Of a stretch of 64,000 nt of DNA, positions 1 through 11,899 are shown piece by piece. The translations under genes and the position numbers were made by a program. The DNA is from Tachypleus tridentatus (lineage: Eukaryota > Arthropoda > Merostomata > Xiphosura > Limulidae). The notes beneath the pieces were generated by a model that was given only the letters and a program-made list of their open reading frames with translations, was not told where the DNA came from and did not search any database. Numbering within the stretch: the first letter of the stretch is position 1; every line of letters begins with the position of its first letter. The DNA is taken from the NCBI RefSeq assembly GCF_004210375.1, contig NC_134834.1, positions 154,833,290 to 154,897,289 on the forward strand. Reading direction: 5' to 3'.

Positions 1-60
1 ATGTGCTTGAGGTAATAGCTTTTTATGGTGCTAAACAATGAGTAGCATTTCTGAATTAAT

Positions 61-1260
61 GTTTAAGAAATTTCTACAGATTATAAGTTCTCATTATCAT
101 ATAAAACATACAAACTCTTGTATGCATATTTATTGAAAAGTAATTATATAATATACCACACTTTAGGCAATCTATTTCTTCTTGCAAGTTGAAAATTTAT
201 ATCATACCCCATATTTGACACAGAATTTTGTACAATAATTTTCACAGGGTAGGCAGATACTTTCTTTGATAAGAACAAATATAATACAGTGTGAAGAGGG
301 GTGAGCATACTATATTGAAGCGACCTTTAAAATATAACTCAAGTCATGTGACAACCACAGTCAATAATACATTACAGTGGAAAAGAATGTATCAGAAATA
401 CACTTTGCATTCTGATATTACATGGTATCTTTTAAGTAGTGTAGTGCCACAAAAAATTGATTGCTTTGATGAGGAGAATGTAATAGCTCTTTGGAGTATT
501 TATTTATAAATAAATTTATAAATAAAGTATTTATTTATTCATACACTCAAATCATGAAGATGTGCTCAGATTGGGGAATTAAAATTTCCAAGATGAATAT
601 ATCTCTTGTACTAAATGGCATTGAAAAACAATAGAAAATGGACCAACTGGAGATATCACAACCATCCTAAAAGAGACCTGTAATAACTCGTATCTCAGCC
701 ATTGTAAGCAAAATATGGTACAACAGAGGAGAATCTACAAAAACAAAAGTTGTCCACGTCTTAGAAAATGGTACAGAACATAATCAAGAAGGGTCTCCAT
801 TTGAAAGCAAGGCCAATGGGGTATGAGTTCACCAAGAAAAGTTTCCAGTTATAGCTTCCCTTCAAATGTTTTATACTTCAAGCAGCTGAAGAATGAAATA
901 GATATTCACACTATTAAACTTTTGGAATTTGCACTGAAAATGATCCTTTTCATATATCAGCCTAATGAAAGCATACTGGTCAAATAGCATCCTTTGGAAA
1001 TGCCAGCCTTGTGGTGGAGCTTTTTTTCAACGGAAATTATACTACAGGATTTTTGCCAGGATGCATGGTCATCAGATAAAGCAAAATTAGATGTAGCTAT
1101 GTGTGATGTAACGTGGTGAGGCTTACAAGTTATCTTAGGATAATGCACTTAACCTCAATATAAGAATGTTTCCTGTTAACAGAATTAACACTGTGTAATT
1201 AAGATATGTTTTTCAAAACATTTAATAGCTTATTAAAATGTTTCACACAAGTACTACGCA
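61..1260. other. Intron/flank downstream of PPP1R14 exon 2; nothing recognised
   Basis: AT-rich, CpG-poor sequence. On the minus strand this is the intron after exon 2. Short open frames here have no coding look. A stretch around 640-1100 has loosely Tc1-like words, but I could not align it and do not call it. Confidence 0.4.
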
Positions 1261-1261
1261 C

Positions 1262-1348
1262 CCTAAGCCATTGTCTTCTGGTGATATCTGTATCCATATC
1301 CAGAACTTCATCCAAATCAATCTCTACATTATGGCTGTCAGAGTCATC
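1262..1348 (-). CDS. PPP1R14: PPP1R14-family inhibitor, second coding exon
   Basis: The exon is 87 bp (29 codons), phase 0 at both ends. It begins after a pyrimidine-rich acceptor (tttcttgcag|GATGAC) and ends at AGG|GTGCGT, a weaker but usable donor. It encodes DDSDSHNVEIDLDEVLDMD and then TDITRRQWLR. This matches the PHI-1/CPI-17 segment after LYDCQ (EEEIPELEIDVDELLDMESD...), an acidic helix of the PP1-inhibitory domain. Exon 1 ends ...LYGCT, so joining them keeps both frame and family order. The separation from exon 1 is about 33.8 kb. The next family segment (the ELL.....F...LL.K.. helix) was not found between 1 and 1261, so the following exon should lie left of the window. Confidence 0.82.
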
Positions 1349-1781
1349 CTGCAAGAAAGATATGAAGTAATTTCCCAGAAATTCAATAAAACAGGAAATA
1401 AAATTTACAAAAATATAGCTTGAGAACATTCTACATACAACAATAAGACTAATATTCAAATCTTCATTCTGAAGTGATACAAACTTCTTAACTTACAGAA
1501 TTCTCAATATTTTATGACAGAGAGTCACATAATACTGCATGTGTTGAGCTAATACAAAACCTTATTTGCTTTTTTTTGCTGTGTGGTTCAAGAAAAACAG
1601 CATGTTGCTAAACATGTATGCACACATACATGTACACAAAGAATGAAGTATGCTCTTGTATATCTGAAAAGTAGCTTTATTCTAACTTGAATAATCTCAA
1701 ACACAAAACAATACCACAGTATGATTACTTTTGATCAAAAGTTCATAAATTTTTACACAGCTTGCTTTAACATCCTATGTA

Positions 1782-2266
1782 GATGTAAGGAGCTTTCTAA
1801 TATTTTATATAACTAATTTGTGTACAATTAGTATACAAAGAAGTTTCTTGTACCTTGTACATATAACTTGTATAAAAGTTAGTACACATATGGGGATTTG
1901 TTTTATCTTGTAGGGATGACTTTTACAAAAGTTGGCACATGTAGATGTAAGGAGCTTTGTTTCTTCTTGTAGGGATGACTTGTACAAAGGTTAGTATATA
2001 TAGATATAAGGGGTTTTGTTTTATCTTGTAGGGATGACTTGTACAAGTATGTTTGTTTTACCTTGTAGGGACGACCTCATGTAGATATTTTGTCTTATCT
2101 TGTAGGGATATTTTGAACAAAGGTTAGTACTCGTAGATATAAGTGGTTTTATCTTGTAGGGATGACTTGTACAAATGTTAGTTCATGTAGATATAAGGGG
2201 TTTTATCTTGTAGGGATGACGTGTACAAAGGTTAGTACATGTAGATGTAAAAGCTTTGTTATACCT
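1782..2266. repeat. Minisatellite, irregular units of about 50-66 bp
   Basis: Repeated words: 'ttttatcttgtagggatgac', 'ttgtacaaaggttagtacat' and 'gtagatataaggggttttat' recur about eight times with indels between units. Lies in the PPP1R14 locus about 430 bp upstream (minus sense) of exon 2. Open frames across it are repeat artefacts. Confidence 0.8.
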
Positions 2267-5200
2267 CTTACAAATGATGATGGCTTAAATAAGTAACAGG
2301 TAATCTTTAATATTCCTTTTAACAAAAAAGTATTTTGTTTCCCATCCGTACCTTACAATGTGAAGGTTGATGAAATTTAAGCTACCTGTAAATGAGAAAA
2401 ATGTGTAAAAGTATATGTACCTAAAGATAAAACATTGCAACTAACATCTATATGATGAGAATTAGTTCTGAATATTGTAAAGTCTAGCCTTATTTTTTAT
2501 ATATTAATAATTGCATCAATCTGCTTCATAACCTTTCTAACAAAACACTGCTGACTAATACAAGTTCCCATATTACCAACAGCCTAGTTTTGTGAATAAT
2601 CAAGTTCCATCCGTTATGCACTATAATGTTCAATTTAATGAGTTCCACAGAAAATTTCAAACTTAGAATCTAAAAACCAGCTAACAAATCAAGAACAAAA
2701 TATAAAAAAGGTGTAGAATTTTTCCTTCCTCATTACTTAATTAAAGTAATCCAATTTTTAAGTAAAACTGAAAATAAACTACAGATAATAATGCAGGTTA
2801 TTGCTTTATTTTATTAAGCTGTTTGAAGCCATTCAGGTACACTTGTCTTATATCCTATCATTATGTATTTCATTTAACTATAGCATAAGAGCTTCATTCA
2901 ATGAGTAGTACAAGCACTATTTTTATCATACACCAAATAATCATTGCACACATTTTCTTAAAATGTTGAATTCAAATTTAATGTAATGAAACCAACATTC
3001 TTGATATATCAAATCTTTTATTATTCTAATCTATGACTGAAGTTTGGGAATGGTTAAAAAAATTCACAGTAAGCAAAGAGCTGTAAGAAGAACATACATA
3101 TGAAGCATAAGACTATATATACATATAGTTAAGGCAATTAGAGGTACATATAATTTAATGAAATTATTATACTGTCCAACTAATAAGAGGCACATACAGA
3201 TGAAGGAATAGTGTGCTATTTAGTCAAAGGCCCAATTAGTTGAAGAAAACAACTAGCACTTTAAGGCCAGTCAAACACCACAGTTAAGTGGCAGTTGTAG
3301 AATAGCAGTATACTGTAAAGCCAGTCAGAGAAAACTAATCAATTCAGAGATGATTATTTATATCAAGTGAGGAAATTTATCCCAACTTAGATAACATCTA
3401 GATAAACATAATAAAAATGCATGACAAAGAATATCTAACCACTATATACTTATCTTGCTCATATGACCTTGGAACCCTCTTTGGTCAGAATACTGTTACA
3501 TTTTTAATTTATAATTCTAACACTAAAACATTTACTCATTTATCAAATTTTGTAAAAACTATTTAGTCTACAATTTATTAGATTTGTTTGATAACAAAAT
3601 GAAATATGAAGTTAGTTAACACATACACTAACATATCCCTTAGTAAGTCATAGTTCAGATCTATTACTCAGACGTTTCTCTAAGATCTACAGAGAAAAAG
3701 TAAAATATACAACTTCTAATGCTCCAATGCATATTGACTAATAGAAATATAAAAGCAATATAAACTTATGGAAAAAATGCAAGGCAATATATTGTAAAAT
3801 GAAGAATAAAAATGATGTTATCACTGATTTTAATTATAACTACAAATGTCTAAAGGAGGAAAACAACAAACTGATAACAGGCTAAAGTAAAGTAAAAATT
3901 TAATGTTCTAGATTGAATCCAAGTTATTTCAAATACAATATATGTCTTCACTTATGAAAAATAAATGTAGAACTCTACCAAGAATATTAAAAGGCTTAAC
4001 AAAGAAGTCTTATTAGAATGCAAGTTCAACACATAACACAAGAGGTTCAGAAAGATACTAACAGCCTAACCCTATTCACTTCCAGATTAATTGCATAGTC
4101 CCTATGATTTCATATCCAGGCAACAATTTTATTTTACTATGCAGATTAATAAAGCATAGAAAAGGAGACCTTCTTTGACATCTACCATTAGTATATTGAT
4201 GTGTTATACAGAATTACTTTTCTGTAAAGCTACCAAGTACATCATTAGTTTTTATTATAAATTACAGAGTTTTGTATGCCACATATCAATCACTACTATC
4301 AATGTATTCTGTTATGACAGCTTTGGCCATATGAAATATTAGATGTAATTATATTCATCTCAAGATTAGCTAGCAAACCACATGTTCATTAGACCAAGGT
4401 TGCTGGCTCAGTTATGCAGGGTTGCCAACTGCACCTGAAGGGCATAATCAGTAATACATACTGATAGACCCTTGGTATGTCAACAGGATAGGGACTAAAA
4501 AAAATTATGGATAGAATTAAGATGATACACTTTTTCTAGCAACTGCGAAATGAGAAAAAAATTTTCAAACTGGAGAAAAGAGCACCTCTCTAATTTTTTC
4601 TGATAAATAAAATGCTGAAGGAAGATTATCATAAAATTAGGCTTAGTAGCATTGTTGGGGTCTGAGATATAATGGTGATTTGAGATAACTGAGACAAGTT
4701 TAAAAATCTGCAACAAGGAATATTTGAAAGGATTTGCTCACAGAAATTTTTGACAGACCACAGTCCTTGTGTTACTCCACTATTCTAGATTACTTATACT
4801 GGTAATCATTTTAATAACATGTTCAAGGACAAACACCAAAACTACTCTTTCACTTACATATAATACACAAACCAAAAAAGAACCAATACAGAAGTCTGGT
4901 CAATGAGTGCAAGCCCTCTTGAATTACTACTGTAATATGTAATCTTGGTTCCACAGTGATGGGTTAAGCAAGTTCACAACAGCCCACCTCTTGTTTTTTT
5001 TAGTATATTAACTAAAAACAGCAGATCTATGTGGAAACATTTGAAAATATTCCTGAACATATTCTTCTTTTAGATAAAAAACAGTATTATGTGTTAGTTA
5101 AAAACTACTATATAATATAGCCATAAACAGGGTCAACAGTAGTAAACAGGCAAAATAATTTTATACACGCATCTGTTCGCCAAGGTTTCTGCAGTTCATA

Positions 5201-6045
5201 ATATCAGAGGTGAAGTGTTAACATTTCTTTTCCTATAGAATATAATGTTCTTGTTTTTTCAAAACTGTGCATAATACCAATATCCTCAAAACCTGTAGCT
5301 AAACATTTTAAAAATATTCAGTAAGTTTGACTGTTGTAATATGCAACAGTAATTTTACAAAACTATATATTTCTTTTCAAACAGAAATGTGAAGAGTAGA
5401 AATATTCTTGGAAAAGTGTTAAGCTGCATCTTATACTTATTTACTATCTTGATAAGAGTTTGTGATATTGTTCTTTGTGAACACTCTTCACACACAGAAA
5501 AGGAAATCTAAATTAGTTAAATATTTTGCTATGTCACAAAAGAATACTTTAGAAGAACTACCAGTCAACATATATAAAATGAGCTGACTCTGTTGCTGTA
5601 TAACAACCAAACTCATGTCAAATGCTGATAGATTTGTTAAATTTACTGTACTCCAGACAGAAGTCAAACAGAACATACAACAATGTTCATTTGGTTTATT
5701 GCTTCTAATTAGGTATCTGTTACTGAAAAGGAGAGATCAGTGTAAATGACTTTTTCCAGAGAAAAACACAAGTACTTCTGGTATAAATGAAGTTGTTCTG
5801 AAAAAACTGAGGTACTGCCAGTGTCCTTGTATGACTTACAAAACTAAGTGTGTGATAATGACCACTATGAAAGGCAAGAACAATGATTTTCAAAAAAGAA
5901 CTAACAGACATAAGGGAAGAGATTTTTTATAATGTACATTTCCTGAATCTCATAGTAAACAATTCAACACTTGTAAGCATAATTGTATTAAGAATTTTTG
6001 AACAACTTGTTTTCTTTTCAGATACACTACTGCACAGGAGTAATG
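2267..6045. other. AT-rich, CpG-poor intron sequence with no recognised element
   Basis: I see no coding exon, SINE or LINE remnant. CpG is very rare (one CG in 4501-4800 by hand count). Confidence 0.5.
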
Positions 6046-6185
6046 AACTGCTAAATAATTAGATCTTATTACTAGAAAACTCTTAGAAATTTCTTTTGAT
6101 AATTGACAACCAAAGTGTTTTTTACAGTGTTATATAAAGAAAGTTCTAAAGTTTTCTAGTAATAAGATCTAATTATTTAGCAGTT
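6046..6185. repeat. Foldback: ~42-bp inverted repeat with ~55-bp loop
   Basis: The left arm (6046-6088) and right arm (6144-6185) are reverse complements. The first 36 bp (AACTGCTAAATAATTAGATC...AAAACT) are perfect, then one extra base and another six matching bases. It would form a strong hairpin in DNA or in intron RNA. No transposase or clear target duplication was seen; a MITE or an inverted duplication are both possible. Confidence 0.85.
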
Positions 6186-6239
6186 TGAAATTATTTAGCA
6201 AACATGAAGTTTGGAAATGGTATTTAAATATAATCCATA

Positions 6240-6860
6240 CAAATGGGCACATGATACGGTAAGTATATAATTAAAATAATTTTGAAACGAATATTAATAT
6301 ATTTATATTCATTTTGTCCCCAAAACAGGAACATGGTAATTTCTTTAAATAAATTTTAATATTAATGAAGATTTGATAAATTCAAAAGTTTAAAAAAATG
6401 TTTTATTTGAATGAGTTTTTGTTGAAAGATTAGATGATCCCTTTCAAAGAGTTATTCCAATAGTTTAGCTAAATAAATTCTTTGTAATTGGTATTTATTA
6501 TGGTTTAACTAGGTGACCTTTATGAAAGTTATTTTTCCAAGATTATACTGAGCATTTCCTTTAAACAAATGTTTTAAGAATGATTTCATCCAAAGTGTCT
6601 CTCTAACCTTTTTTCTTTGAAATGAGTTAACAGGATTAAAAAGTTTTAACACTATAGTTTTATTGAAAATGTATTTGGAGTAAAGTTTTTAAAAAGCTTT
6701 GATTAGTGACATTCTTTGAAGGAGTTTTAATAATTGTTTGAGCAATGTGTCCTTTGAGAAAGGATTTTATTACAGTTTATTTTAGGCTAGGTGTGATCTT
6801 TTAGGAAGGAATTCAATAGATAATTATAAAATGCATCATCTGAAGAAGGCTATTATCATT
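6240..6860. repeat. Possible highly diverged tandem repeats
   Basis: Words like 'cctttgaaggagtt', 'cctttgagaaagga' and 'cctttatgaaagtt' recur every ~60-70 bp. The similarity is weak and the period irregular; it may only be low-complexity T/A-rich sequence. Confidence 0.3.
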
Positions 6861-6884
6861 GTTTGACAGGATATGTCCCTTCTA

Positions 6885-7245
6885 CATAGCAATATATCCC
6901 AGACACCTATTTATAGAAGTCATCCCTCAAATTAATCTTTTAAAATGTTTCTTGACTGGCATAAATTTTGAAGGAAGGCACAAACAGACAAACCATTGTA
7001 AAAAAAATTTACCATGTGTCACATCTTGTCAAACAATGATAAAACCATCCTCAAAGGTTACACTCAGTTAAGTCATAGTAAAATCTTTCCTCAAGGTACA
7101 CAGTCAGTGAAACATGGTAAATTTTTTTTTACAATGGTTTGTCTATTTGTGCCTTCCTTCAAAATTTATACCAGTCAAGAAACATTTTAAAATATTAATT
7201 CGAGGGATGACTTCTATAAATAGGTGTCTGGGATACATTGCTATG
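6885..7245. repeat. Long foldback: ~138-bp arms, 84-bp loop
   Basis: The left arm (6885-7022) and right arm (7107-7245) are reverse complements with about six substitutions and one length difference, roughly 95% identity by hand alignment. One difference is CTCGAATT in one arm against CTCAAATT in the other, a CpG-decay type change. The loop has two related copies of a 'ttacac...cagt' segment. The open frame 6859-7071 is only the left arm. Confidence 0.9.
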
Positions 7246-8021
7246 CATTTTAATTTATTTCAGATGAGTCTCTGATTTAGTATGTTATGTATGCTACTGT
7301 ATTACTGTTTCAAGTAACTGGAAGTTTGAATTTTAGAAGTTAATTAAATGTTAGTATGTATCATATTTACAATATTTGCCAACAAGATTGATACATACAG
7401 TTTTCTTGTTTAACATAAATATGTTATAATACATAAACAAAAACAACACATTTTATAATAGTTATTATAAATGATGGTTTATATCAAAGAGTTTTACAAA
7501 CTACACTGAGTCTTCTATCTGGTCTAAAACTGAGTCTTTTATTGACATTTACAGAAAGCAAATTCATTCCTTGTTGATACTCTTGTACATCTCTTTTGAT
7601 GGCTGGTTAGCTTGAAATATCAGTAAGCTTTTGCCAATGACAATACCTATGTCCTAATTGCAACACTATGTCCAAAGTAAATTCACTGAAGTTAAACTGT
7701 TCGTAAAGTTTAAACTCTACAAAGATGCCTGGTCCAATTCTGTAGTTTTCCGATTAATAGGTGTTAATCACAATTACAGCTTCTGAGGCCTATAGCACAC
7801 TGACTATAGCTGTCCAATAATATTCTTCTTCCATTGAATCTGAGCTAACTGCTTTAACAAGACTCACCAGTTTCTCAAGGTTTTAACAATTTTCTAGTGC
7901 ATTTTTTATAAAACAAATATTGTTGATTTTTACACTCAAGAATGTTCTACAAATTTCGAAAACAGGCAGAACTTGCACAATACATAGCCAAGAGTATATG
8001 TCACTTGCAAAAAAAGAAAAC

Positions 8022-8101
8022 TACAGGGTGTTCCGAAAGTCACTGTGCAGTTTTGTCTGTTAATAAATATAAGTGCACAGTGACTTTCCAAACACCCTGT
8101 A
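8022..8101. mobile_element. Tiny mariner/Tc1-type MITE (80 bp with TA target site)
   Basis: 26-bp terminal inverted repeats beginning CAGGGTGTT, matching at 24 of 26 positions, are separated by about 24 bp and flanked by TA on both sides (8022-8023, 8100-8101). TA duplication and a CAGGGTGT-type terminus are typical of mariner-derived MITEs. No transposase. Confidence 0.85.
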
Positions 8102-8172
8102 CATGGAAATAAGCATAGGTAATAAAAAAAAACGTACAACAATAAATCCATTACAATATACAATAGCTTATA

Positions 8173-8450
8173 CAAAAGGATAGTTCATGTAATAGGTGTC
8201 TGTGTTATCTACAACATATTATATTGAAAGATAACTGCTGCAATAGATATTTCTTTTTATCTACAACAGATAATACTAAATGGATATATATATGGAACAG
8301 ATTATGCTGAAGGATGGCTCCAGTAATAAATATTTGGGAGATATAAAACAGGTTACACTAAAGGACAGCTCATATGATAAGTATTCGAGTTGTATACAAC
8401 TGATTATACTAAGAAACAACTCCTGTAATAGGTTTATATAATATAGGTAT
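8173..8450. repeat. Minisatellite (left half), unit ~51 bp
   Basis: About five units containing 'caacagattatactaaagga' and 'ctcctgtaataggtat'-like words. The array resumes at 11900 with the same unit, so the hAT pair at 8456-11895 was inserted into it. Confidence 0.8.
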
Positions 8451-8638
8451 TACTACAGAGATGCCAACTATTTCAAATGACTGAGCATAATGATTGTATA
8501 CAGAACCCTTTATAATTTGTGGCTACTAGACCTGACCAATGTCTCTGAGCTGTATATTATTATTATTATAACTATTATTATTTATTACTGCTATAGATTG
8601 CTCATTTATGACTGTGTTTTGTGTATTTAATAAATAAA

Positions 8639-8995
8639 TTAAAAAATTCTTTTGAAATTCTTACTCATAAATGCCGTTATCTGCATCGTTTTTGTCTTCG
8701 CCTCAGCCTTTTGTTGGTGAGATACCGATTTTGTATGTCTGAAACAGTCGTTTATCCCACCATGCGCCACAGAAAAATCGATATGACAAACTGTACAAAA
8801 CGCATGACTGTCACTGACTTTTGATGCAATGACCGGATATTTTGCACTATACTCTTTTCTAAATTTTTGATTCAGTTTTAATCCTTTTAGATTTGCCAGA
8901 AGCAAAACAATCTGATGAACGAGGCCTCTTTTTTTCCATCTCTGAACGATCACATTGGTGTTTCTATGCCGCCTTATAAAACGAGAAATATCCAT
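8639..8995 (-). CDS. BED-type zinc finger remnant of a hAT transposase (118 codons)
   Basis: The open frame has an ATG at 8995 and a stop at 8639. Residues 46-97 resemble the N-terminal zinc finger of hAT transposases and domesticated ZBED-like proteins: KEYSAKYPVI, then C67-x2-C70 (FCTVC), the motif IDFSVAHGGIND, and H87 and H93 as the other ligands. No RNase-H-like catalytic core follows; the frame ends after ITAFMSKNFKRIF. It lies within the outer hAT element. Either it is a fortuitously intact remnant or a small DNA-binding protein. No transcription evidence can be read from the sequence. Confidence 0.6.
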   Translation of the reverse strand: MDISRFIRRHRNTNVIVQRWKKRGLVHQIVLLLANLKGLKLNQKFRKEYSAKYPVIASKVSDSHAFCTVCHIDFSVAHGGINDCFRHTKSVSHQQKAEAKTKTMQITAFMSKNFKRIF

Positions 8996-9251
8996 TTACG
9001 CAAGCGCTGATTGGGTGACAAGCACGGATGACGTAACTATGGATTCCCCCACGTACCCAGTACGGAGAAGCACCGCACTCAAACTATTCGTAGACGTCGG
9101 AGATACAAATATTTTTTATTATTTCAAGCACAAACATGATTATCACAAGTAGCCATGTGGACTATGTCTTTTATTTATTGTCAAAATTTATTTGTATCTC
9201 AATAGAAATTTTCTTTTCACCCCTTTCAAGCCCTTGGGGAACAAGTTATCA

Positions 9252-9259
9252 CTTTATTG
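9252..9259. repeat. Left 8-bp target site duplication of the inner hAT
   Basis: CTTTATTG immediately precedes the left terminus and is repeated exactly at 11775-11782. Confidence 0.95.
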
Positions 9260-11774
9260 CAGGGGTTCCCAACCGGTGGGTCGCGACCCCTGGGGGGTCG
9301 CGAAGCCTTGTTAGAAGTAGCTTGGGATAACATTAATTTTATTTCATGAATTACATTTTCATGCTCTTACATTTTTTTTTTGTTTCGGTGCAAAGCAAAA
9401 CGTGTGCTACGTTAGTTCAATGTCATTAGGTGATATTATGGGTGTATGTATGAGTGCCTGTGAGTGAATGTGTATGTGTCTGCAACTGTATGTATGTGTG
9501 TACTAGTGAGTAGCGAGTATGTGAGTGCACGCGCATGTACGTATGCTTGTGTGTCTGTTTAGCTGTGATTAAGTGTGTGTGTGCTCGCTGTCGGCACGTG
9601 AGTCACATGTCCGCTGCTGATTGGTGGATGACGAATCGCGCGACTGGCCACGCTCCCTTCCCTCCCAATACTTACCCCATCATTACTGTACCTGCACCCC
9701 CCAAAAGTAGTCAGTGTAAGATCTACAGTTGCCAAAGCGTTCATTATTCAACATTTTTATTTTATTTTAACAAGGGATAAGTAAGCAGTAGAGGTGAGTT
9801 GTGTCCATGGCTAAACGACGCAGATACTCAGAATGCTACCTCAACATTTGTTTCACCATTGTGCTCGCCAACGACGGCATCGAGAAACCACAGTGTGTTT
9901 TGAAACATCCAGAACACGCAAAGAAGGGTTTGGATTTCTTCAAACGGCATGAACGGTGTCTTAAAAGCAAAAGAATCGATAGAAGTGGGTCGTTTCAGCA
10001 GCAGAGTGCAGCCGTAGTGGAAGCTTCATATGAGATTGCATTCGAAATTGCTAAACAAAAATAAGCCTAACACGATTGGAGAAACACTTCTTAAACCCTG
10101 CATGATGAAAGCAGTAAATCTTATTCTTGGAGAAGCCAGTGCAAAGAAGATGCAGCAAGTATCCCTGTCAAATAATACTATACAGAGGCTCATTTCTAAA
10201 ATGTCTATGGATGTGAAGGAACAGGTTTTGACTGAAATCAAGGGTTCCTTTTTGTTCTCCTTTCAGCTCGACGAGTCAACAGATGTAAGTTCATGTTCTC
10301 AGTTGCTTGTCTTCGTGAGATACATTTATTCAGGTGACATCAAAGACGAATTCTTATTCTGCAGTGCACTTGAAACCACAACAAAGCTGATGATGTCATG
10401 AAAAAAGTTTCAACTTTTTTTCAAGACGAAGATCTTCAATGGGAAAACGTGTACGGATGGGGCACTGGCTATGCTGGGATCGAAATCAGGATTCCAGTCG
10501 AGAGTGAAGAAGCTAGCACCTCAAGCAAAGGGCATCCACTGCATGATTCACCGATATGCTCTCGCCAGTAAGACTTTCCCTGCCTCTCTGCAGAAAGTGC
10601 TTGAATCTGTAATCAAAATTGTAAATTATGTGAAGACTCAAGCACTCGCCTATTCAAAGAACTATGCAAAGACATGAATGCTGACCACAAAGTCCTACTC
10701 TTCTACACAGCAGTGCATTTGTTGTCGAAAGGAAACGTTATTAATCGTGTCTTTGAAATGAAAGATGAAATAAAGCTATTCCTGGAGACTCAAGAAAGGA
10801 AAGATCTTGTAGCTCACTTTGAAGATGAAGCATGGAATAAAAGGGTTAGCATTACCTAGCCGACATTTTGACCAGCTGAACAAGCTCAATTTGAAGCTTA
10901 AAGGAAGGTAAACACATGTTCTCCTTTTTCAAGATAGTCTTTGGGCCATTGTTTCCAAACTGCAGAACTGGCGTTGGAAAACCAATCTTGGAAACATCGC
11001 TATGTTTGAAAAACTTTGTGGAGTGACGGATGAGTCTCAGATCCAACTGGATCAGTTCCTCAAGGATGAGAATACCGAACATCTTCAGTCTCTAGAAAAG
11101 GAAGTCGAGCATTACTTCCCTGAGCTATCACAGGAACAGGAGGCCCTGGTAAGGAACCCATTTTGTACTGAACTTGATGTATCCAGCATCCCAGATGATA
11201 TCAAGATGAATTTCTGGATCTAAGGAACGACTCTTCAGTTCGTGATCTCTTCAAGGTGAAATCTGTGACTCAGTCCTGGTGCGCTATGTATCAGTCATAC
11301 TCCAAAGTCATCATGATAGCTTTACGTGTCCTTGTTTCATTTGCTTCTACCTACTTGTGTGAGGCAGGATTTTCCACTCTTGTCAATATAAAAACAAAGA
11401 ATAGGAACAGATTGGATGTTGGAGATGACATGAGATTGGCTCTAACAAACGCTCGGCCACGAATTTCAAAGCTTGCTGCTGAAATTCAACATCAGGCATC
11501 TCACTAGCTGGGTTGGATAGCTGTTCAAACCTATGTTAATATTATTTTAAGAAATATATGTTCTTTTTGTGAATTCAGGTTGGACCAATGTGATTTAATT
11601 TGCTAATAAATAATTACAGAATTTTTAAATATTTTTTTAGATGTTTCTTTCCCTCTCTTTCACAGAAAATAAAAGAAAAATTAAGCTGCTGATAGTAAGC
11701 CTTAAGTAGGGGGTCACATGGGTTTCAAACTTTTAGGTAAGGGGTTGCGAGTGCCAAAAGGTTGGGAACCCCTG
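9260..11774 (+). mobile_element. Inner hAT (Charlie/ZBED5-like) DNA transposon, 2515 bp
   Basis: Perfect 15-bp terminal inverted repeats CAGGGGTTCCCAACC / GGTTGGGAACCCCTG and a perfect 8-bp target duplication (CTTTATTG) are hAT hallmarks. Sub-terminal similarity continues imperfectly (GTCGCGACCCC against CTCGCAACCCC). It carries a broken transposase at 9807-11507. It inserted into the outer hAT element, so it is the younger of the two. It keeps more CpG than the surrounding sequence. Confidence 0.95.
9807..11507 (+). pseudogene. hAT transposase pseudogene (ZBED5-like)
   Basis: Read in pieces. MAKRRRYSECYL starts at 9807. KPQCVLKHPEHAKKGLDFF at about residue 31 runs QCVL directly into HPEH, so the zinc-finger segment normally between them in ZBED5-like transposases is deleted. 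The frame then shifts into 10030-10401, which holds SFQLDESTDVSSCSQLLVFV, the first catalytic Asp region. Later pieces: 10471-10677 (IHCMIHRYALASK), 11002-11223 and 11256-11507. The last contains the hAT dimerisation region (CEAGFSTLVNIKTKNRNRL, then DDMRLALTNARP). Several frameshifts and stops separate the pieces, so no functional protein is expected. Confidence 0.9.
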
Positions 11775-11782
11775 CTTTATTG
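11775..11782. repeat. Right 8-bp target site duplication of the inner hAT
   Basis: CTTTATTG, identical to 9252-9259. Confidence 0.95.
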
Positions 11783-11899
11783 TATAGGCCTATATAATAT
11801 ATAGTAATTTGGGAGTTGCAACAAGTCGTAATATTTGTCTGCATGAGCATATAGTCGTAATGTATACACCAAAATCGTAATGGTTGGCATCTCTGTTAC

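Larger units (their letters stand above)
8456..11895 (-). mobile_element. Outer hAT-type element, decayed and split by a second hAT
   Basis: Terminal inverted repeats CAGAGATGCCAACTATT (8456-) and its complement (-11895) match at 16 of 17 positions. TTACTA directly abuts both ends, a 6-bp duplication; 7-8 bp is possible if one base is assigned differently. Removing the inner insertion and one TSD copy leaves about 917 bp, too short for a full hAT transposase, so this is a deletion derivative. It keeps one open frame with a BED-type zinc finger on the minus strand. It sits inside the ~51-bp minisatellite. Confidence 0.8.

Noticed and set aside
560..1190. Possible Tc1-like remnant upstream of PPP1R14 exon 2 (minus sense downstream)
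   Set aside because: Isolated words only; no frame keeps a recognisable catalytic block.
1..1261. Search for PPP1R14 exon 3
   Set aside because: No acceptor followed by the expected ELL...F...LL.K pattern.
1238..1423. Plus-strand open frame of 61 codons
   Set aside because: Antisense shadow of PPP1R14 exon 2.
1782..2266. CRISPR-like array
   Set aside because: Repeats are irregular minisatellite units with no constant repeat/spacer length, in a eukaryotic intron.
8621..8824. Plus-strand open frame
   Set aside because: Antisense shadow of the BED-finger frame.
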